In this document: positions 19,045-28,099 of the stretch, piece by piece
Layout of the letters: every line of letters starts with the position of its first letter
Position numbering within the stretch: position 1 is the stretch's first letter
Assembly: GCF_000428765.1 (NCBI RefSeq)
Contig: NZ_KE386797.1
Coordinates: forward strand, 171,449 to 235,448
Direction of reading: 5' to 3'
Origin: Brevundimonas aveniformis DSM 17977
Lineage (GTDB): Bacteria > Pseudomonadota > Alphaproteobacteria > Caulobacterales > Caulobacteraceae
DNA length: 64,000 bases
Made by a program: the position numbers and the translations under genes
Notes under the pieces: model-generated
The model's input: only the letters and a program-made list of their open reading frames with translations
Databases searched by the model: none
What the model was told of the DNA's origin: nothing

Positions 19045-20448
19045 TCACCCTCCGGTCGCCGGCAATTCAAGGTCGACCCGCAAGCCACCCAGGTCCGACT
19101 GCCCGAGTTCCAGGCGACCGCCGTAGGATTTTACCAGATCATCGACGATTGACAGGCCCAGACCCGTGCCGGGCGCTTCTTCATCCAGCCGGGTTCCGCG
19201 CTTCAGAACGGCCTGGTGCTGGTCCGCCGGCAGGCCGGGACCGTCATCCTCGACCCGCAGGCTCAACCGACCCGGCCCGGCCGGCGCGGCCTCCACGCGA
19301 ATGCGCGCGTGTCCCCATTTGCAGGCATTCTCCAGGAGGTTGCCCAGGATCTCCTGCAAATCCTGACGCTCGCCCCGAAACGCCAGCCCTTCAGGCGAGC
19401 GCCAGTCGATCTCGATGCTCTTGGACTGGAAAGCGCGTTCCAGAAGGCTCGCCAGCTCGTCCAGCACCTCGTCTACCGCCGTCCTCTCATAGGTGAGCTG
19501 CGCGCGCGCGGCGGCGCGCGCGCGCTGCAGATGGTGTTCAACCTGGGCCCTCATCAGCGCGGCCTGTTTACGCACCGTGTCCGCCAGCTTGCCCTTGCTG
19601 CCATCGGCTTCGGCCAGCATGACCGCCAGGGGTGTCTTAAGCGCATGGGCGAGATTACCGACGTGGGTGCGCTGACGTTCGACCACCTCCTGATTGTGGT
19701 CCAGCAGGGCATTCAGCTCTTCGGCCAGGGGGGCGATCTCGGTCGGATAGGTGCCACTCAACCTCTGCAGGCTTCCCCGCCGCACATCCGCAACCGCTGT
19801 GCCCAGCGCATAGAGCGGATTCAGACCAACGCGCACCTGGATGAAGACCGCAGCGATCAAACCCACGCCCAGAACCGCCAGAGCTGTCCAAGTCAGCAAG
19901 GCAAAGTTGGAGATGTCCTGATCGACCTCACTGCGGTCAATGGCCGACAGGAAGATGACCGGTGCCTCACGATTGGGCAGGGTGCGGGCGACCGCCATGA
20001 TTCTCAGCGGCTGATCGTCCGGCCCTATGGCGTCATAGACGTAGGGCTCGCCGGGCGCGGCCAGGATCATCGACGCGCCCGATGTCGGCGGTGGCAATCC
20101 ATAGTCAAACAGGGACTGTGACCGCGTCAGGGCCTCGAACCCGTTTTCGGCATTGGATTCCACCACCGACCAATATTTACCGGAATAGGCGCGCAGGGTG
20201 CGAGCATCCTGAACCGGCGGTGTCACGACATAGTCGCCCTGAACGCTCGTCACGGCCGCAACTTCAATGTCGGTGGCCTGCAACAGACCTTCGAGCCGCC
20301 GGTTCGCCGTGTCGCGAAAGGCGGTCGTCAGGACCAGACCTGTCAGGGCCAGCGCCAGGATGCTCCAGGTCGCCGCCAGCCAGATCAATCGGCCCGCAAG
20401 CGAGCCTCGCGCCACAACGGCCGGCTCCATCGCCGGCGCGGTCGTCAT
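19045..20448 (-). CDS. PhoQ-like sensor histidine kinase
   Basis: A 467-residue inner-membrane kinase. Helices at about 19-41 and 183-205 flank a periplasmic sensor of about 140 residues, followed by a HAMP-like linker. The phospho-acceptor sequence is HVGNLAHALKTPLAVMLAEA, the NLAHxLKTPL variant typical of the PhoQ group. ATP-binding boxes are N (LLENACKWGHAR), G1 (VEDDGPGLP) and G2 (GTGLGLSIVDDL). It overlaps its response-regulator gene by 4 bp, so the two are translationally coupled. The PepSY-domain exported protein at the head of the operon may be an accessory or target. The signal (Mg, antimicrobial peptide, other) is not deducible. Confidence 0.92.
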   Translation of the reverse strand: MTTAPAMEPAVVARGSLAGRLIWLAATWSILALALTGLVLTTAFRDTANRRLEGLLQATDIEVAAVTSVQGDYVVTPPVQDARTLRAYSGKYWSVVESNAENGFEALTRSQSLFDYGLPPPTSGASMILAAPGEPYVYDAIGPDDQPLRIMAVARTLPNREAPVIFLSAIDRSEVDQDISNFALLTWTALAVLGVGLIAAVFIQVRVGLNPLYALGTAVADVRRGSLQRLSGTYPTEIAPLAEELNALLDHNQEVVERQRTHVGNLAHALKTPLAVMLAEADGSKGKLADTVRKQAALMRAQVEHHLQRARAAARAQLTYERTAVDEVLDELASLLERAFQSKSIEIDWRSPEGLAFRGERQDLQEILGNLLENACKWGHARIRVEAAPAGPGRLSLRVEDDGPGLPADQHQAVLKRGTRLDEEAPGTGLGLSIVDDLVKSYGGRLELGQSDLGGLRVDLELPATGG

Positions 20449-21122
20449 GCGTCGCTCTCACCCTCGAGCGCAGTGAGCCGATAACCCAGGCCGCGCACTG
20501 TTTCGATGCGGTCAGTTCCGATCTTCTTGCGGACGCGCCCAACGAACACTTCGATGGTGTTGGAATCCCGATCAAAATCTTGATCGTACAAATGTTCGAC
20601 CAATTCGGTGCGGCTGATCACCCTACCCTGGTGCATCATCAGATAGTGTAGCAGACGATACTCCAGCGACGTCAGCCGGATCGGTTCACCATCCACGCTG
20701 GCACGCGCCGCCCGCGGATCAAGCCGCAGAGCCCCGCAGCTCAGGGTCGCGGTGGCGTGACCGGCCGAGCGCCGCAGCAGGGCTCGCAGGCGCGCCAGCA
20801 ATTCTTCTGTGTGGAAGGGTTTGGTGAGATAGTCGTCGGCACCGGCATCGAAACCCGTCACCTTGTCCGACCAGGCGCTACGCGCGGTCAGGATCAGGAC
20901 CGGCGTGCTGCGGCCTTCGCGCCGCCAGCGTTCCAGCACCGACACGCCGTCAATCTTGGGCAGGCCCAGATCCAGCACGACTGCGTCATAGGGTTCGGTA
21001 TCGCCGAGGAAGTGGGCCTCTTCGCCATCTCCCGCGTGATCAACCGCATAGCCGGCGTCCGCCAAGGCTGCCTTGAGTTGGCGCGAAAGGTCGGGATCGT
21101 CCTCGACCAGCAATATCCGCAT
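20445..21122 (-). CDS. PhoP-like OmpR-family response regulator
   Basis: A 225-residue regulator: receiver with acidic EDD (7-9), phospho-acceptor Asp51 (VVLDLGLPKIDG), conserved Lys in GADDYLTKPFHTEEL, and a winged-helix output domain (IRLTSLEYRLLHYLM, TIEVFVGRVRKKIG, TVRGLGYRL). It is paired with the PhoQ-like kinase gene that overlaps its 3' end, and follows the PepSY gene by only 3 bp, giving a three-gene operon PepSY / regulator / kinase. PhoP-like systems in alphaproteobacteria control envelope genes; the regulon here is unknown. Confidence 0.92.
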   Translation of the reverse strand: MRILLVEDDPDLSRQLKAALADAGYAVDHAGDGEEAHFLGDTEPYDAVVLDLGLPKIDGVSVLERWRREGRSTPVLILTARSAWSDKVTGFDAGADDYLTKPFHTEELLARLRALLRRSAGHATATLSCGALRLDPRAARASVDGEPIRLTSLEYRLLHYLMMHQGRVISRTELVEHLYDQDFDRDSNTIEVFVGRVRKKIGTDRIETVRGLGYRLTALEGESDA

Positions 21123-21125
21123 GTG

Positions 21126-21446
21126 TCAGTCTTCTCCGAGAACCGCGCCGGTGCGCTGATCGACATAGATGTTGCCGATTCGACCGCCCGGATATTCCCA
21201 GATAATCACATAGATGGCGCGTCCGTCACGCGTGGTCGCCTGAGCATCCAGCATCTGACCCTGACGCGAGGCCCGCAGACGGCGCACCACGTCGCTCAGA
21301 GGCACGCGCTGTCCTTCGTCCTGTCGGGCGCGGAACTGCTGGTAGCTCAGAGCTGACACCTCTACCGAAACCGCAGGCGCGGCAAAGGTGACGGCTGGGG
21401 CCGACAGAGCCGCTGCGGCGGCAAACAGAACGAGAAGTCGCTTCAT
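21126..21446 (-). CDS. Exported PepSY-like protein
   Basis: A 106-residue protein with a signal peptide (MKRLLVLFAAAAALSAPAVT, cleavage near FAAP) and a mature part resembling a single PepSY domain: a helix (SDVVRRLRASRQGQMLDAQA) followed by strands (YVIIWEYPGGRIGNIYVDQR). PepSY domains are often linked to peptidase inhibition or to two-component operons of the PhoPQ type. ATG 21446 is preferred over the GTG three codons earlier because it begins the signal peptide cleanly. It lies 3 bp before the response regulator and probably reports on or modulates the kinase (inference). Confidence 0.75.
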   Translation of the reverse strand: MKRLLVLFAAAAALSAPAVTFAAPAVSVEVSALSYQQFRARQDEGQRVPLSDVVRRLRASRQGQMLDAQATTRDGRAIYVIIWEYPGGRIGNIYVDQRTGAVLGED

Positions 21447-21534
21447 GATGACCACGAACTACGCCATCGGCTCTGAACAGGGACTGAACGGCCAGTTTAC
21501 GGTTCGGTGAGCCCCGGTGCCAATCGAAACGTGT

Positions 21535-22422
21535 CTAAGGCGTATAGGGTCGCTTTTCACGCCAGGTTTCCGCGAAAGCCTCCAGCTCAGCGCCGGGTGC
21601 CTTTGGCAGCATCACGATCAATCGGGCCAACAGATCACCGCGCTTTCCGGTCCGGGCATCAAAGGCCCCCCGACCCTTGAGTCGCATGACTTGACCGGAA
21701 TTGGCCCCCTTGGCCACTTTCAGCTTCACGGCACCGTCAGGTGTCTTGATCGTCACCTTTCCGCCGAGCACGGCGTCCGGTACCGAAATCGGTGCATCCA
21801 TGTGCAGATTGGCCCCCTCGCGCCGATAGACCGGGTGATCTGCAACGACCATTTCGATCAGGGCATCACCGGACGGACCGTCCTGTCGACCCGGCGCGCC
21901 CTGGCCCTTCAGGCGCAGAACCTGGCCATCAGCCGCTCCGACGGGAATCGAGACGTCCAGTGTCCGACCGTCGGAAAAGGCAATCCGGCGCGTGCCTCCG
22001 GCAATGGACTCTTCAAGCGAGATTTCCATGCGCGCTCTGATGTCCTGCCCGCGCGCAGGCCCACGCGCGCGGCCACCCATGCTGCCGAAAATATCGAAAA
22101 TGTCGTCGAGGTCCGCCCCCTCAAACCGACCTGACCCGCCGCCTGGCTGACCGCCTGGACGCCCGTTGAAACCGCCAAACCCGCCGCGAAACTGCTCGCG
22201 CCCATCCGCATCAATCTCACCCCGGTCGAACTTGGCGCGCTTCTCTTCGTCACCGAGCAGATCGAATGCGGCGGTGACGCGTTTGAACCGCTCTTCTGCC
22301 GCCTTGTCATCAGGGTTTCGATCGGGGTGAAGGTCCTTGGCCAGCTTGTGAAACGCCTTACGGATTTCGGCCTTGGAAGCCGTCCGCGCCACGCCCAACT
22401 CCTTGTACGGATCTCCCGCCAA
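21535..22422 (-). CDS. DnaJ-domain co-chaperone (CbpA-like)
   Basis: About 295 residues. The N-terminal J domain is complete (DPYKELGVARTASKAEIRKA, with the HPD motif in KDLHPDRNPDD) and is followed by a Gly/Phe-rich linker with DDIFDIFG. The C-terminal part has two substrate-binding beta domains (ISLEESIAGGTRRI..., PISVPDAVLGGKVTI) but no zinc-finger, so it is CbpA/DnaJ type II. It stimulates DnaK ATPase in the cytosol. The start appears to be TTG 22422, giving the usual xAGDPYKELGV N-terminus, with GAGAGG upstream; TTG 22440 is an alternative. It lies next to the last GTA gene on the same strand but is a separate function. Confidence 0.88.
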   Translation of the reverse strand: MAGDPYKELGVARTASKAEIRKAFHKLAKDLHPDRNPDDKAAEERFKRVTAAFDLLGDEEKRAKFDRGEIDADGREQFRGGFGGFNGRPGGQPGGGSGRFEGADLDDIFDIFGSMGGRARGPARGQDIRARMEISLEESIAGGTRRIAFSDGRTLDVSIPVGAADGQVLRLKGQGAPGRQDGPSGDALIEMVVADHPVYRREGANLHMDAPISVPDAVLGGKVTIKTPDGAVKLKVAKGANSGQVMRLKGRGAFDARTGKRGDLLARLIVMLPKAPGAELEAFAETWREKRPYTP

Positions 22423-22496
22423 ACCTCGCCGACCTCTCAAAATGGTGCCAAGCCTGACGAGTTAGGCCATTCGGCGAGCCTTGCAAGTGCAGACTG

Positions 22497-25400
22497 TCAG
22501 ATCAGCCGCTGCGTAGCCGCACCCCATCCCCAGACGGCCGATCTCTGGGCCACCCGCACGGACACCTGATCTGGATCAATCCCGTCCAGGGCTACGGCCT
22601 GCATGGCTGCTGTCCAGACAAGGACCGGCTGATCGCATTCGTAGGTCGCCACCACATCGCCATCTGCCAGAATCTCGACCCGATAGAGCTCTCGCTCCTC
22701 GGCCAGGGGCGGTTCCAGATCCCAACCGTCGCCACCCACCCGCGCCCGTCGAATCCACCGGATCTCGCGGTTTCCGCCGTCTACCCAACGCGCCCTCAGA
22801 CCGACCGGCGCCCACGGACGGCGACTGACACCCTGCCAGCGCCCCGCCATCTCCGTCATCGCCGTGCCGCCGGGCGGTCCGCTCGCCGGTGCGGCGCGGA
22901 ACATCAATTGTAGGCCACGCTCAGCCTCGGTCTGGTCGACCGGCTCCAAATGGTCGTCCAGCACGACGACGACGGCACCGGCCTCTGCCCCCAACGCAGC
23001 CTGAGCTTCCGTTCCGGCTCGCCCCCGCAACAGTCCCTTCAGTCGCCAGTGCCCTTCGGCCACCAGCGTCGCGGTCGTGAACTGGATAATCTCCCAAGCG
23101 CCATCCGACGCCTGTACAGCCAACCGGTTGACCCCGCTCAGAACGGACATCGGCCCCTGGCTTTCCGGCGCCCTCCCTTCCAGCCGAACCTCGACTGTAT
23201 TGGCCCTGTCCCAACGCCAGACCGGCCCCGCCCCAAGGTCAGACATCAACACACCTGCCGTCGCCGGCCGCTCGACACGGGCTCGGGCCGTCAGACTGTC
23301 TGCGTCCGGCCCGGCGAACAGGTCCATGGCCTGCCATGGCACTCCAGCGACCGCAGCCAGCAACCGATCATCGTCCGCCCTTCCCGGTAGATCCAGCAGG
23401 CACAGCCATGGTGCTCCCGGTGTCGGCGTCGGGTCACTGGGTCGCCAGCCCTCGCCGTCCGCCTCGATCCGATCAACAACTGGCCCCAACGTGGCCCGGC
23501 AGGCTTCATCGTCGTCGATCCTCAGCACGCGCCAGGCAGCCGCCTCGTCGGGTCGCCTCACCTGATCCCCGGCCTCCAGCCGCAGCCCGGCCAGCGGTGC
23601 CAGAAAGATCTGCCGGTCTTCCCGATCCGCTGACGCCCGCAGCAGGGCTGTCCGCGCGACCGCCTCCGCCGGACCCTCATGCGTCACCATTGGTAGATCG
23701 AGGGTCAGCGTCTCTGCATCACTGGGGTCTTCGCTTCGCGCCACGACGGCCCCGACCTCATAGTCGGCCCCGCCATCGATAAACCTCAACCGCGCCGTTG
23801 CCGGAGCCGTCGCCACACGGCGGCGCGTCTCGTTACCGACGCCCTGGTCCGGCAGGGCCAGATCGGCGTCCTCCAGCACAAGCGTCTCGCCGCGCCGCAA
23901 AAAGGTCAGCCGGCCACTCCGCTCCGCCGCCTCGAGGCCGAGAGCCAGGAGCAACGGCCCCAGTGCCGCCCCCGCCGTCATCGGACGCTCGATCAGATAA
24001 CCCTCAACGACCCCATCAACGCCGGAGACGTCCACCGCATCAGCCTCGACCCCCGCCCGCGCCGCGATGGCAACGATCAGGTCTGCCGCCTCACCGTATA
24101 GACGCCCGTTCAGCCAGTGCCCCGTCCGCCAGTTCGGCCCATCCGCCCACACATCCTCCCGCGCCGGAAAGTCGGGAAACGGGCGGGCATCCCAGCACCA
24201 GGCGTCCATCGCCGCCAGCATCCGCCCTTCGTATTCCGTCGCCGCCGGATTGATCGCCTCATCCTCAAACGCCGCCAGCGTCGCCTCGACCAATCGCCGC
24301 TGCATCAGGTCGTCCCGGCGACCGTTCGAAAACGGCGGCACTGCGCTTTCGGCACTCTTGGGGTCCAGAAACAGGTTCGGCGCATTCGCCCCCTTGTCCA
24401 CCGCCCCGCATCCAAACTCGATCAGCCGGATCGGCTTCATGCCCGGAGTCCAATCCGTCGCCGTCGCACTCCTCACGCCGTCGGGCCGGTCATGGTGCGG
24501 ACGCGCCCACCACCCTGCCAGGTCCTTGACCCGCCAGATCCAAGGCTCGTCGTGCGCCCCGTCCGTGATCAGCGTCCGGTCCTGCACCGCCCGAGCAGCA
24601 TCGTCCGCATAGAACCAGTCGAACGCCTCGCCGCCCTGCACCCGGCTTTCCAGGTAGGCCCGATCTGTCCCACTCAACCAACCCGCCGCCGCGTCCAGAT
24701 GATCGGCCCCATCACGCCAGTCGGAAACGGGCGGATACCAGTCGACGCCGACGCAACTCACTGCCGGATCGGCCCACAGCGGATCGAGGTGAAACACAAA
24801 GCCGCCAGGCTCATCCGGGTGCTGCACCCCGTTCCATTCGCTCCAGTCCGCCGCATAGGTGATCAGGGCGTCCGACCCCATGACCGCCCGGCAATCGACC
24901 GCCAACGCCCGCAGCGCATCGACCGCCGGATAGCCGCTCGCACCGCGCACTGCGGTCAGCCCCCGGAATTCCGAACCAACCAAAAGCCCATCCGCCCCAG
25001 CCCCCGCCGCCAGCGAGGCATAGTGCAGCACCATCCGCCGCCACGACCATTCCGCCCCGCCCGAATAGGCAACCGCCCCGCTGTCCCAGCTGAAATCCGC
25101 CGCCTCGCAATCCCCAAAGAACGCCCCGACCTGTCCATCCGCCGTCGCCGTCCCGTCCGGCGATCCGACCTGCCCCGGTGCCGGATGACAGCTGATCCGC
25201 CCGCGCCACGGATAGGCCCCCTGCTCGCCCCCGCCATACGGATCCGGCAAGCCGTTCCCCGCCGGCACATCCATCATCAGAAACGGCAGCAGCGTCACCT
25301 CCAGCCCCCGCCGCTTCAGCTCCGCAATCGCCTCGACCACCGCCGCATCCGACGGCGTTCCGCCATAGGCTGGTTCTCCAGCGATGTCCGACACCGCCTC

Positions 25401-26312
25401 GGCGTCCTCCCGGCCCAGCCCGGCCACGCACCAGTCCAGCCCCGCCGTATCCTTGGCCGCTCGATCTACCTTCGGCCTGACGGAACATTCGCCTGCTCTC
25501 AGATCATCCCCGAACCAGCTCACCACCAGGGTCACCCGCCTCAGGTTCGGCAACTGGGCCTGGAGCTGGTCAAGCGACACCACAAGGTCCGCCTGCCCCT
25601 GCCGATTGTTCACATTCTCCGCCGCCGTTCGAAACAGCCCCTCGCGACGCAGAACCGGCGTTGTCGCATAGGCGAACTCTCCCGATCCGGGGATCAGACA
25701 GACCCCCTCCAGCCGATCCTCCAGCCGCTCGGTGTCGCCTCGCGGACGCCGGAAAACCTCAAACGCAAACTGCGGGACCCGGTCGCCGAAGGGTCCCAGG
25801 GGCAGGTCCTCGAACACCACATAGGCCAGGTCGCGGTAAGCTGGTGCCTCACCCTCCACCGCATCGATCAGTGAATCCGCCTCTTGGTCGGCCGCCCCGC
25901 GATACACCCGCATGGTCACGCCGCTGACGTCGAACGGCTGTCCGTCCGCCCACACCCGTCCGATCCCGTCGATCGGCCCCTCGCACAGCCCAACGGCAAA
26001 ACTCAGCGAATAGGAATAGTCCACCGTCCGAGGCCCGCCCTTGCCGGCCCGCCCTTCATTCCGGCCTTCCCGAAACCGAGCCGCCCAGATGATCTGGCCG
26101 ACGGCGCGGACCCGCCCGAACGCCGCCGAGATCGGGCTTCCTTCCGCGGCCCCCTGAACCCGTAGCGCCTCCAGTCGAGGCCCGATCTGGCGCGGCGGCA
26201 TCAACGACTGGATCGCCGCCCGGTCGACCTGCGCGCCTATGGCTGAACCGATCACCTGGCCGACCGGCCCACCGAAATGGCTGCCGACCGCCGCCAGAAC
26301 CACCTGGGCCAT
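22497..26312 (-). CDS. GTA host-interaction / baseplate protein (gp15-type, GTA TIM-barrel)
   Basis: A 1271-residue protein, close in size to the gp15 'megatron' of Rhodobacter GTA. The N-terminal hydrophobic MAQVVLAAVGSHFGGPVGQV segment is typical. The middle carries the glycoside-hydrolase-like GTA TIM-barrel (LLVGSEFRGLTAVRG, DALITYAADWSEWNG, FHLDPLWADPAVSCVGVDWY, and IRLIEFGCGAVDKGANAPN, each with conserved acids). The C-terminal third is beta-rich tail-fibre-like sequence. It should form the baseplate tip that contacts and helps penetrate the recipient envelope. It is the last gene of the GTA transcript and abuts the peptidase gene (stop/start 1 bp apart). The frame is intact over 3.8 kb, arguing for selection. 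Confidence 0.93.
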   Translation of the reverse strand: MAQVVLAAVGSHFGGPVGQVIGSAIGAQVDRAAIQSLMPPRQIGPRLEALRVQGAAEGSPISAAFGRVRAVGQIIWAARFREGRNEGRAGKGGPRTVDYSYSLSFAVGLCEGPIDGIGRVWADGQPFDVSGVTMRVYRGAADQEADSLIDAVEGEAPAYRDLAYVVFEDLPLGPFGDRVPQFAFEVFRRPRGDTERLEDRLEGVCLIPGSGEFAYATTPVLRREGLFRTAAENVNNRQGQADLVVSLDQLQAQLPNLRRVTLVVSWFGDDLRAGECSVRPKVDRAAKDTAGLDWCVAGLGREDAEAVSDIAGEPAYGGTPSDAAVVEAIAELKRRGLEVTLLPFLMMDVPAGNGLPDPYGGGEQGAYPWRGRISCHPAPGQVGSPDGTATADGQVGAFFGDCEAADFSWDSGAVAYSGGAEWSWRRMVLHYASLAAGAGADGLLVGSEFRGLTAVRGASGYPAVDALRALAVDCRAVMGSDALITYAADWSEWNGVQHPDEPGGFVFHLDPLWADPAVSCVGVDWYPPVSDWRDGADHLDAAAGWLSGTDRAYLESRVQGGEAFDWFYADDAARAVQDRTLITDGAHDEPWIWRVKDLAGWWARPHHDRPDGVRSATATDWTPGMKPIRLIEFGCGAVDKGANAPNLFLDPKSAESAVPPFSNGRRDDLMQRRLVEATLAAFEDEAINPAATEYEGRMLAAMDAWCWDARPFPDFPAREDVWADGPNWRTGHWLNGRLYGEAADLIVAIAARAGVEADAVDVSGVDGVVEGYLIERPMTAGAALGPLLLALGLEAAERSGRLTFLRRGETLVLEDADLALPDQGVGNETRRRVATAPATARLRFIDGGADYEVGAVVARSEDPSDAETLTLDLPMVTHEGPAEAVARTALLRASADREDRQIFLAPLAGLRLEAGDQVRRPDEAAAWRVLRIDDDEACRATLGPVVDRIEADGEGWRPSDPTPTPGAPWLCLLDLPGRADDDRLLAAVAGVPWQAMDLFAGPDADSLTARARVERPATAGVLMSDLGAGPVWRWDRANTVEVRLEGRAPESQGPMSVLSGVNRLAVQASDGAWEIIQFTTATLVAEGHWRLKGLLRGRAGTEAQAALGAEAGAVVVVLDDHLEPVDQTEAERGLQLMFRAAPASGPPGGTAMTEMAGRWQGVSRRPWAPVGLRARWVDGGNREIRWIRRARVGGDGWDLEPPLAEERELYRVEILADGDVVATYECDQPVLVWTAAMQAVALDGIDPDQVSVRVAQRSAVWGWGAATQRLI

Positions 26313-26756
26313 TCACTCCTCCATCTGGGGAAACGCGAAGGCCGCGACCATCCGTGACCGCCACCATTCGCCCAGCCAGCTTTCCGTCACCGCCCGCCCC
26401 CAATAGGCATGGACGATCCGTCCCGGCGGCCCCGCCTCGCTGATAAGGGCACAGTGTTTTGCGGCGGCTTGCGGGCTCATGCGAAACAGCACCACGTCGC
26501 CGGGCCGCGCCTGCTCGACCGGAACTTCGACCAGCCACCGCCGCGCCGCCGTCAGCAAACGTTCCTCGCCGCACACCTCGGCCCAGTCGGCCCGATAGGC
26601 CGGAACCGCCTCCGGTTCCGCGCCGTACAACGCCCGCCACACTCCGCGCACCAGACCCAGGCAGTCGCAGCCCACACCCTTGACGCTCGCCTGATGCTGA
26701 TAGGGCGTCCTGCGCCAGCTCATCGCCTCGACCAGCGCCCGCTCCCGCACGCTCAC
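26313..26756 (-). CDS. GTA tail NlpC/P60 peptidase (gp14-type)
   Basis: A 147-residue cysteine peptidase of the NlpC/P60 fold. The catalytic Cys lies in KGVGCDCLGLVRGVWR (about 26-41) and the catalytic His in AAKHCALISEAG (about 104-115), the arrangement of the phage TIGR02219 family. In GTA particles it sits at the tail tip and cuts peptidoglycan during DNA delivery. Its start overlaps the DUF2163 stop by 4 bp, and the gp15-type gene starts right after it. Length is normal. Confidence 0.92.
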   Translation of the reverse strand: MSVRERALVEAMSWRRTPYQHQASVKGVGCDCLGLVRGVWRALYGAEPEAVPAYRADWAEVCGEERLLTAARRWLVEVPVEQARPGDVVLFRMSPQAAAKHCALISEAGPPGRIVHAYWGRAVTESWLGEWWRSRMVAAFAFPQMEE

Positions 26757-27409
26757 GACCGCCGGCTCCCGCCGTCATGCCGCCCGCCCGTGCCCGGTCG
26801 CGCGAAGACAAAGTCATCACCCGGCATGTCGGGGAATCCACGGAAGTTCGCCGCATTGCCGAACACCCTCCCGCACGTCGCGAACCGCTTGTCGCAGGCC
26901 AGCCCCGGAAACGCCTCCACATCGACACCGCATCGCCCGTCGCCCAGCACCGCATCGCACAGCCGGCTGAACGTCCGCCCGACCACCCGGTCCAGCCGCG
27001 CCATCGGCCCTTCGATCTCCAGGGTGATCCGCTCGCCCGCCGTGACCACCCGGCTGACCAGCCCGACGCCCAGCCGCACCCGCAGGTCCGGCAGTTGCCA
27101 ATCCACCCGCCAGATTTCGACCTGGGCCCCGTCCCAGCGCCCGGCCCGGATTTCGGCCTCCACCGGCCCCTCGACATCCAGCACGCCGGACGCTGCCGCC
27201 TGCCCCGCCTCCAGCCCCAGCTCCTGATGCGCCGCGCCCGCCGTCCAGCCGCAACTCGCCCGGCAGCCGACGCCCTCAATCTCCAGCGCCTCATCATGGT
27301 CAGTGAAGCCCAGCCGCCCGCGGTCCGCCAGCGTCACGATCCAGGCATGGCACATCGTCGCCACCCCGCTCTCGATGCGGGTGGCCAGCGCCTCCGGTAC
27401 TTCTCTCAT
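26753..27409 (-). CDS. GTA hub protein, DUF2163 / phage_BR0599 (gp13-type)
   Basis: A 218-residue protein with the DUF2163 N-terminal domain (CHAWIVTLADRGRLGFTDHD, GVGCRASCGW) and the BR0599 C-terminal domain with conserved cysteines (RLCDAVLGDGRCGVDVEAF, CDKRFATCGRVFGNAANFRG). These cysteines are thought to hold an iron-sulfur cluster in the Rhodobacter particle hub. The C-terminal FRGFPDMPGDDFVFARPG is a family hallmark. It is translationally coupled to the peptidase gene (4 bp overlap) and lies 3 bp after DUF2460. Confidence 0.93.
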   Translation of the reverse strand: MREVPEALATRIESGVATMCHAWIVTLADRGRLGFTDHDEALEIEGVGCRASCGWTAGAAHQELGLEAGQAAASGVLDVEGPVEAEIRAGRWDGAQVEIWRVDWQLPDLRVRLGVGLVSRVVTAGERITLEIEGPMARLDRVVGRTFSRLCDAVLGDGRCGVDVEAFPGLACDKRFATCGRVFGNAANFRGFPDMPGDDFVFARPGTGGRHDGGSRRS

Positions 27410-27412
27410 GGG

Positions 27413-28024
27413 TCAGATCCTGATTTCGATCAGGGGAACAGCCGCCACCCGACCGGCCTCGAAACTCTCGAGCGTCACGTCGATCCGGTCCGCATCGAAC
27501 CGGACCGGCGTGTCGAACAGGAACCCCGCCGTCAGCACCGCACCCTCACCCGGTGCCGTCGCCAGCGTTACCTCACCGGTCGTGAGATCCACACCGAACG
27601 CTTCACCCGCCAACTCAACGCCATCCACCGCGATCCGCACCGACCCTTCGACCGGCTTGCGGATCACGCGCTCATAGTCGCCGTAACCCTTGCAAAGCTG
27701 AAACTCCGTCTGCGCCCCGTCGCCGTCGCCAATGACCTGATCGCCCGGCTCCGGGTCGCCGGCCCCGCTCCTGAAATCCGCGAAATCTCGAAACCGGAAC
27801 CCGTACAGCCGCCCTCGCCGGCCCTCGAAAAATGCGGTCAACGCCTGCATGTCCGCCAGCGACCGCAACCCCGCCCCGATCAGGAACCGCCTGCGCCCAT
27901 GCGCCCACGGCGTCGAGCGCCGCTCATACCCATTGGCCAGGGTCACAACCTCCGTGCGCCGCTCCACGCCTCCGGTCGACCCGAAGGCCAACCGCGCAGG
28001 CAGGCTCACCTCGTGAAAGCTCAT
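27413..28024 (-). CDS. GTA distal tail protein, DUF2460 (gp12-type)
   Basis: A 203-residue DUF2460 (TIGR02217) protein. Visible hallmarks are FHEVSLPARLAFGSTGG at the N-terminus, GYERRSTPWAHGRRRFLIGA, LTAFFEGRRGRLYGFRFRDF and the C-terminal RVAAVPLIEIRI. It forms the distal tail ring between tail tube and hub. The ATG at 28024 is sound. Upstream, instead of the tape-measure gene directly, a plus-strand DUF805 gene of 666 bp intervenes, so this gene and the four after it may need their own promoter or readthrough of an opposing gene. Confidence 0.93.
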   Translation of the reverse strand: MSFHEVSLPARLAFGSTGGVERRTEVVTLANGYERRSTPWAHGRRRFLIGAGLRSLADMQALTAFFEGRRGRLYGFRFRDFADFRSGAGDPEPGDQVIGDGDGAQTEFQLCKGYGDYERVIRKPVEGSVRIAVDGVELAGEAFGVDLTTGEVTLATAPGEGAVLTAGFLFDTPVRFDADRIDVTLESFEAGRVAAVPLIEIRI

Positions 28025-28061
28025 CGTGGGCTCCTGATATCCTGTTGACTTGATGCCGGTC

Positions 28062-28082
28062 GCTCCCCAGACATCGGGGAGC
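28062..28082. promoter_or_regulatory. 7-bp perfect inverted repeat between divergent genes
   Basis: GCTCCCC and GGGGAGC are separated by 7 bp, in the 75-bp gap between the divergent DUF2460 (minus) and DUF805 (plus) genes. It could be an operator or a 5' leader hairpin of the DUF805 mRNA. No run of T follows on either strand, so a terminator is unlikely. Confidence 0.3.
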
Positions 28083-28099
28083 CGAATGCGGGGACTGAA

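Noticed and set aside
24117..25874. A 585-residue open frame on the plus strand
   Set aside because: Pro/Arg-rich shadow of the gp15-type GTA gene.
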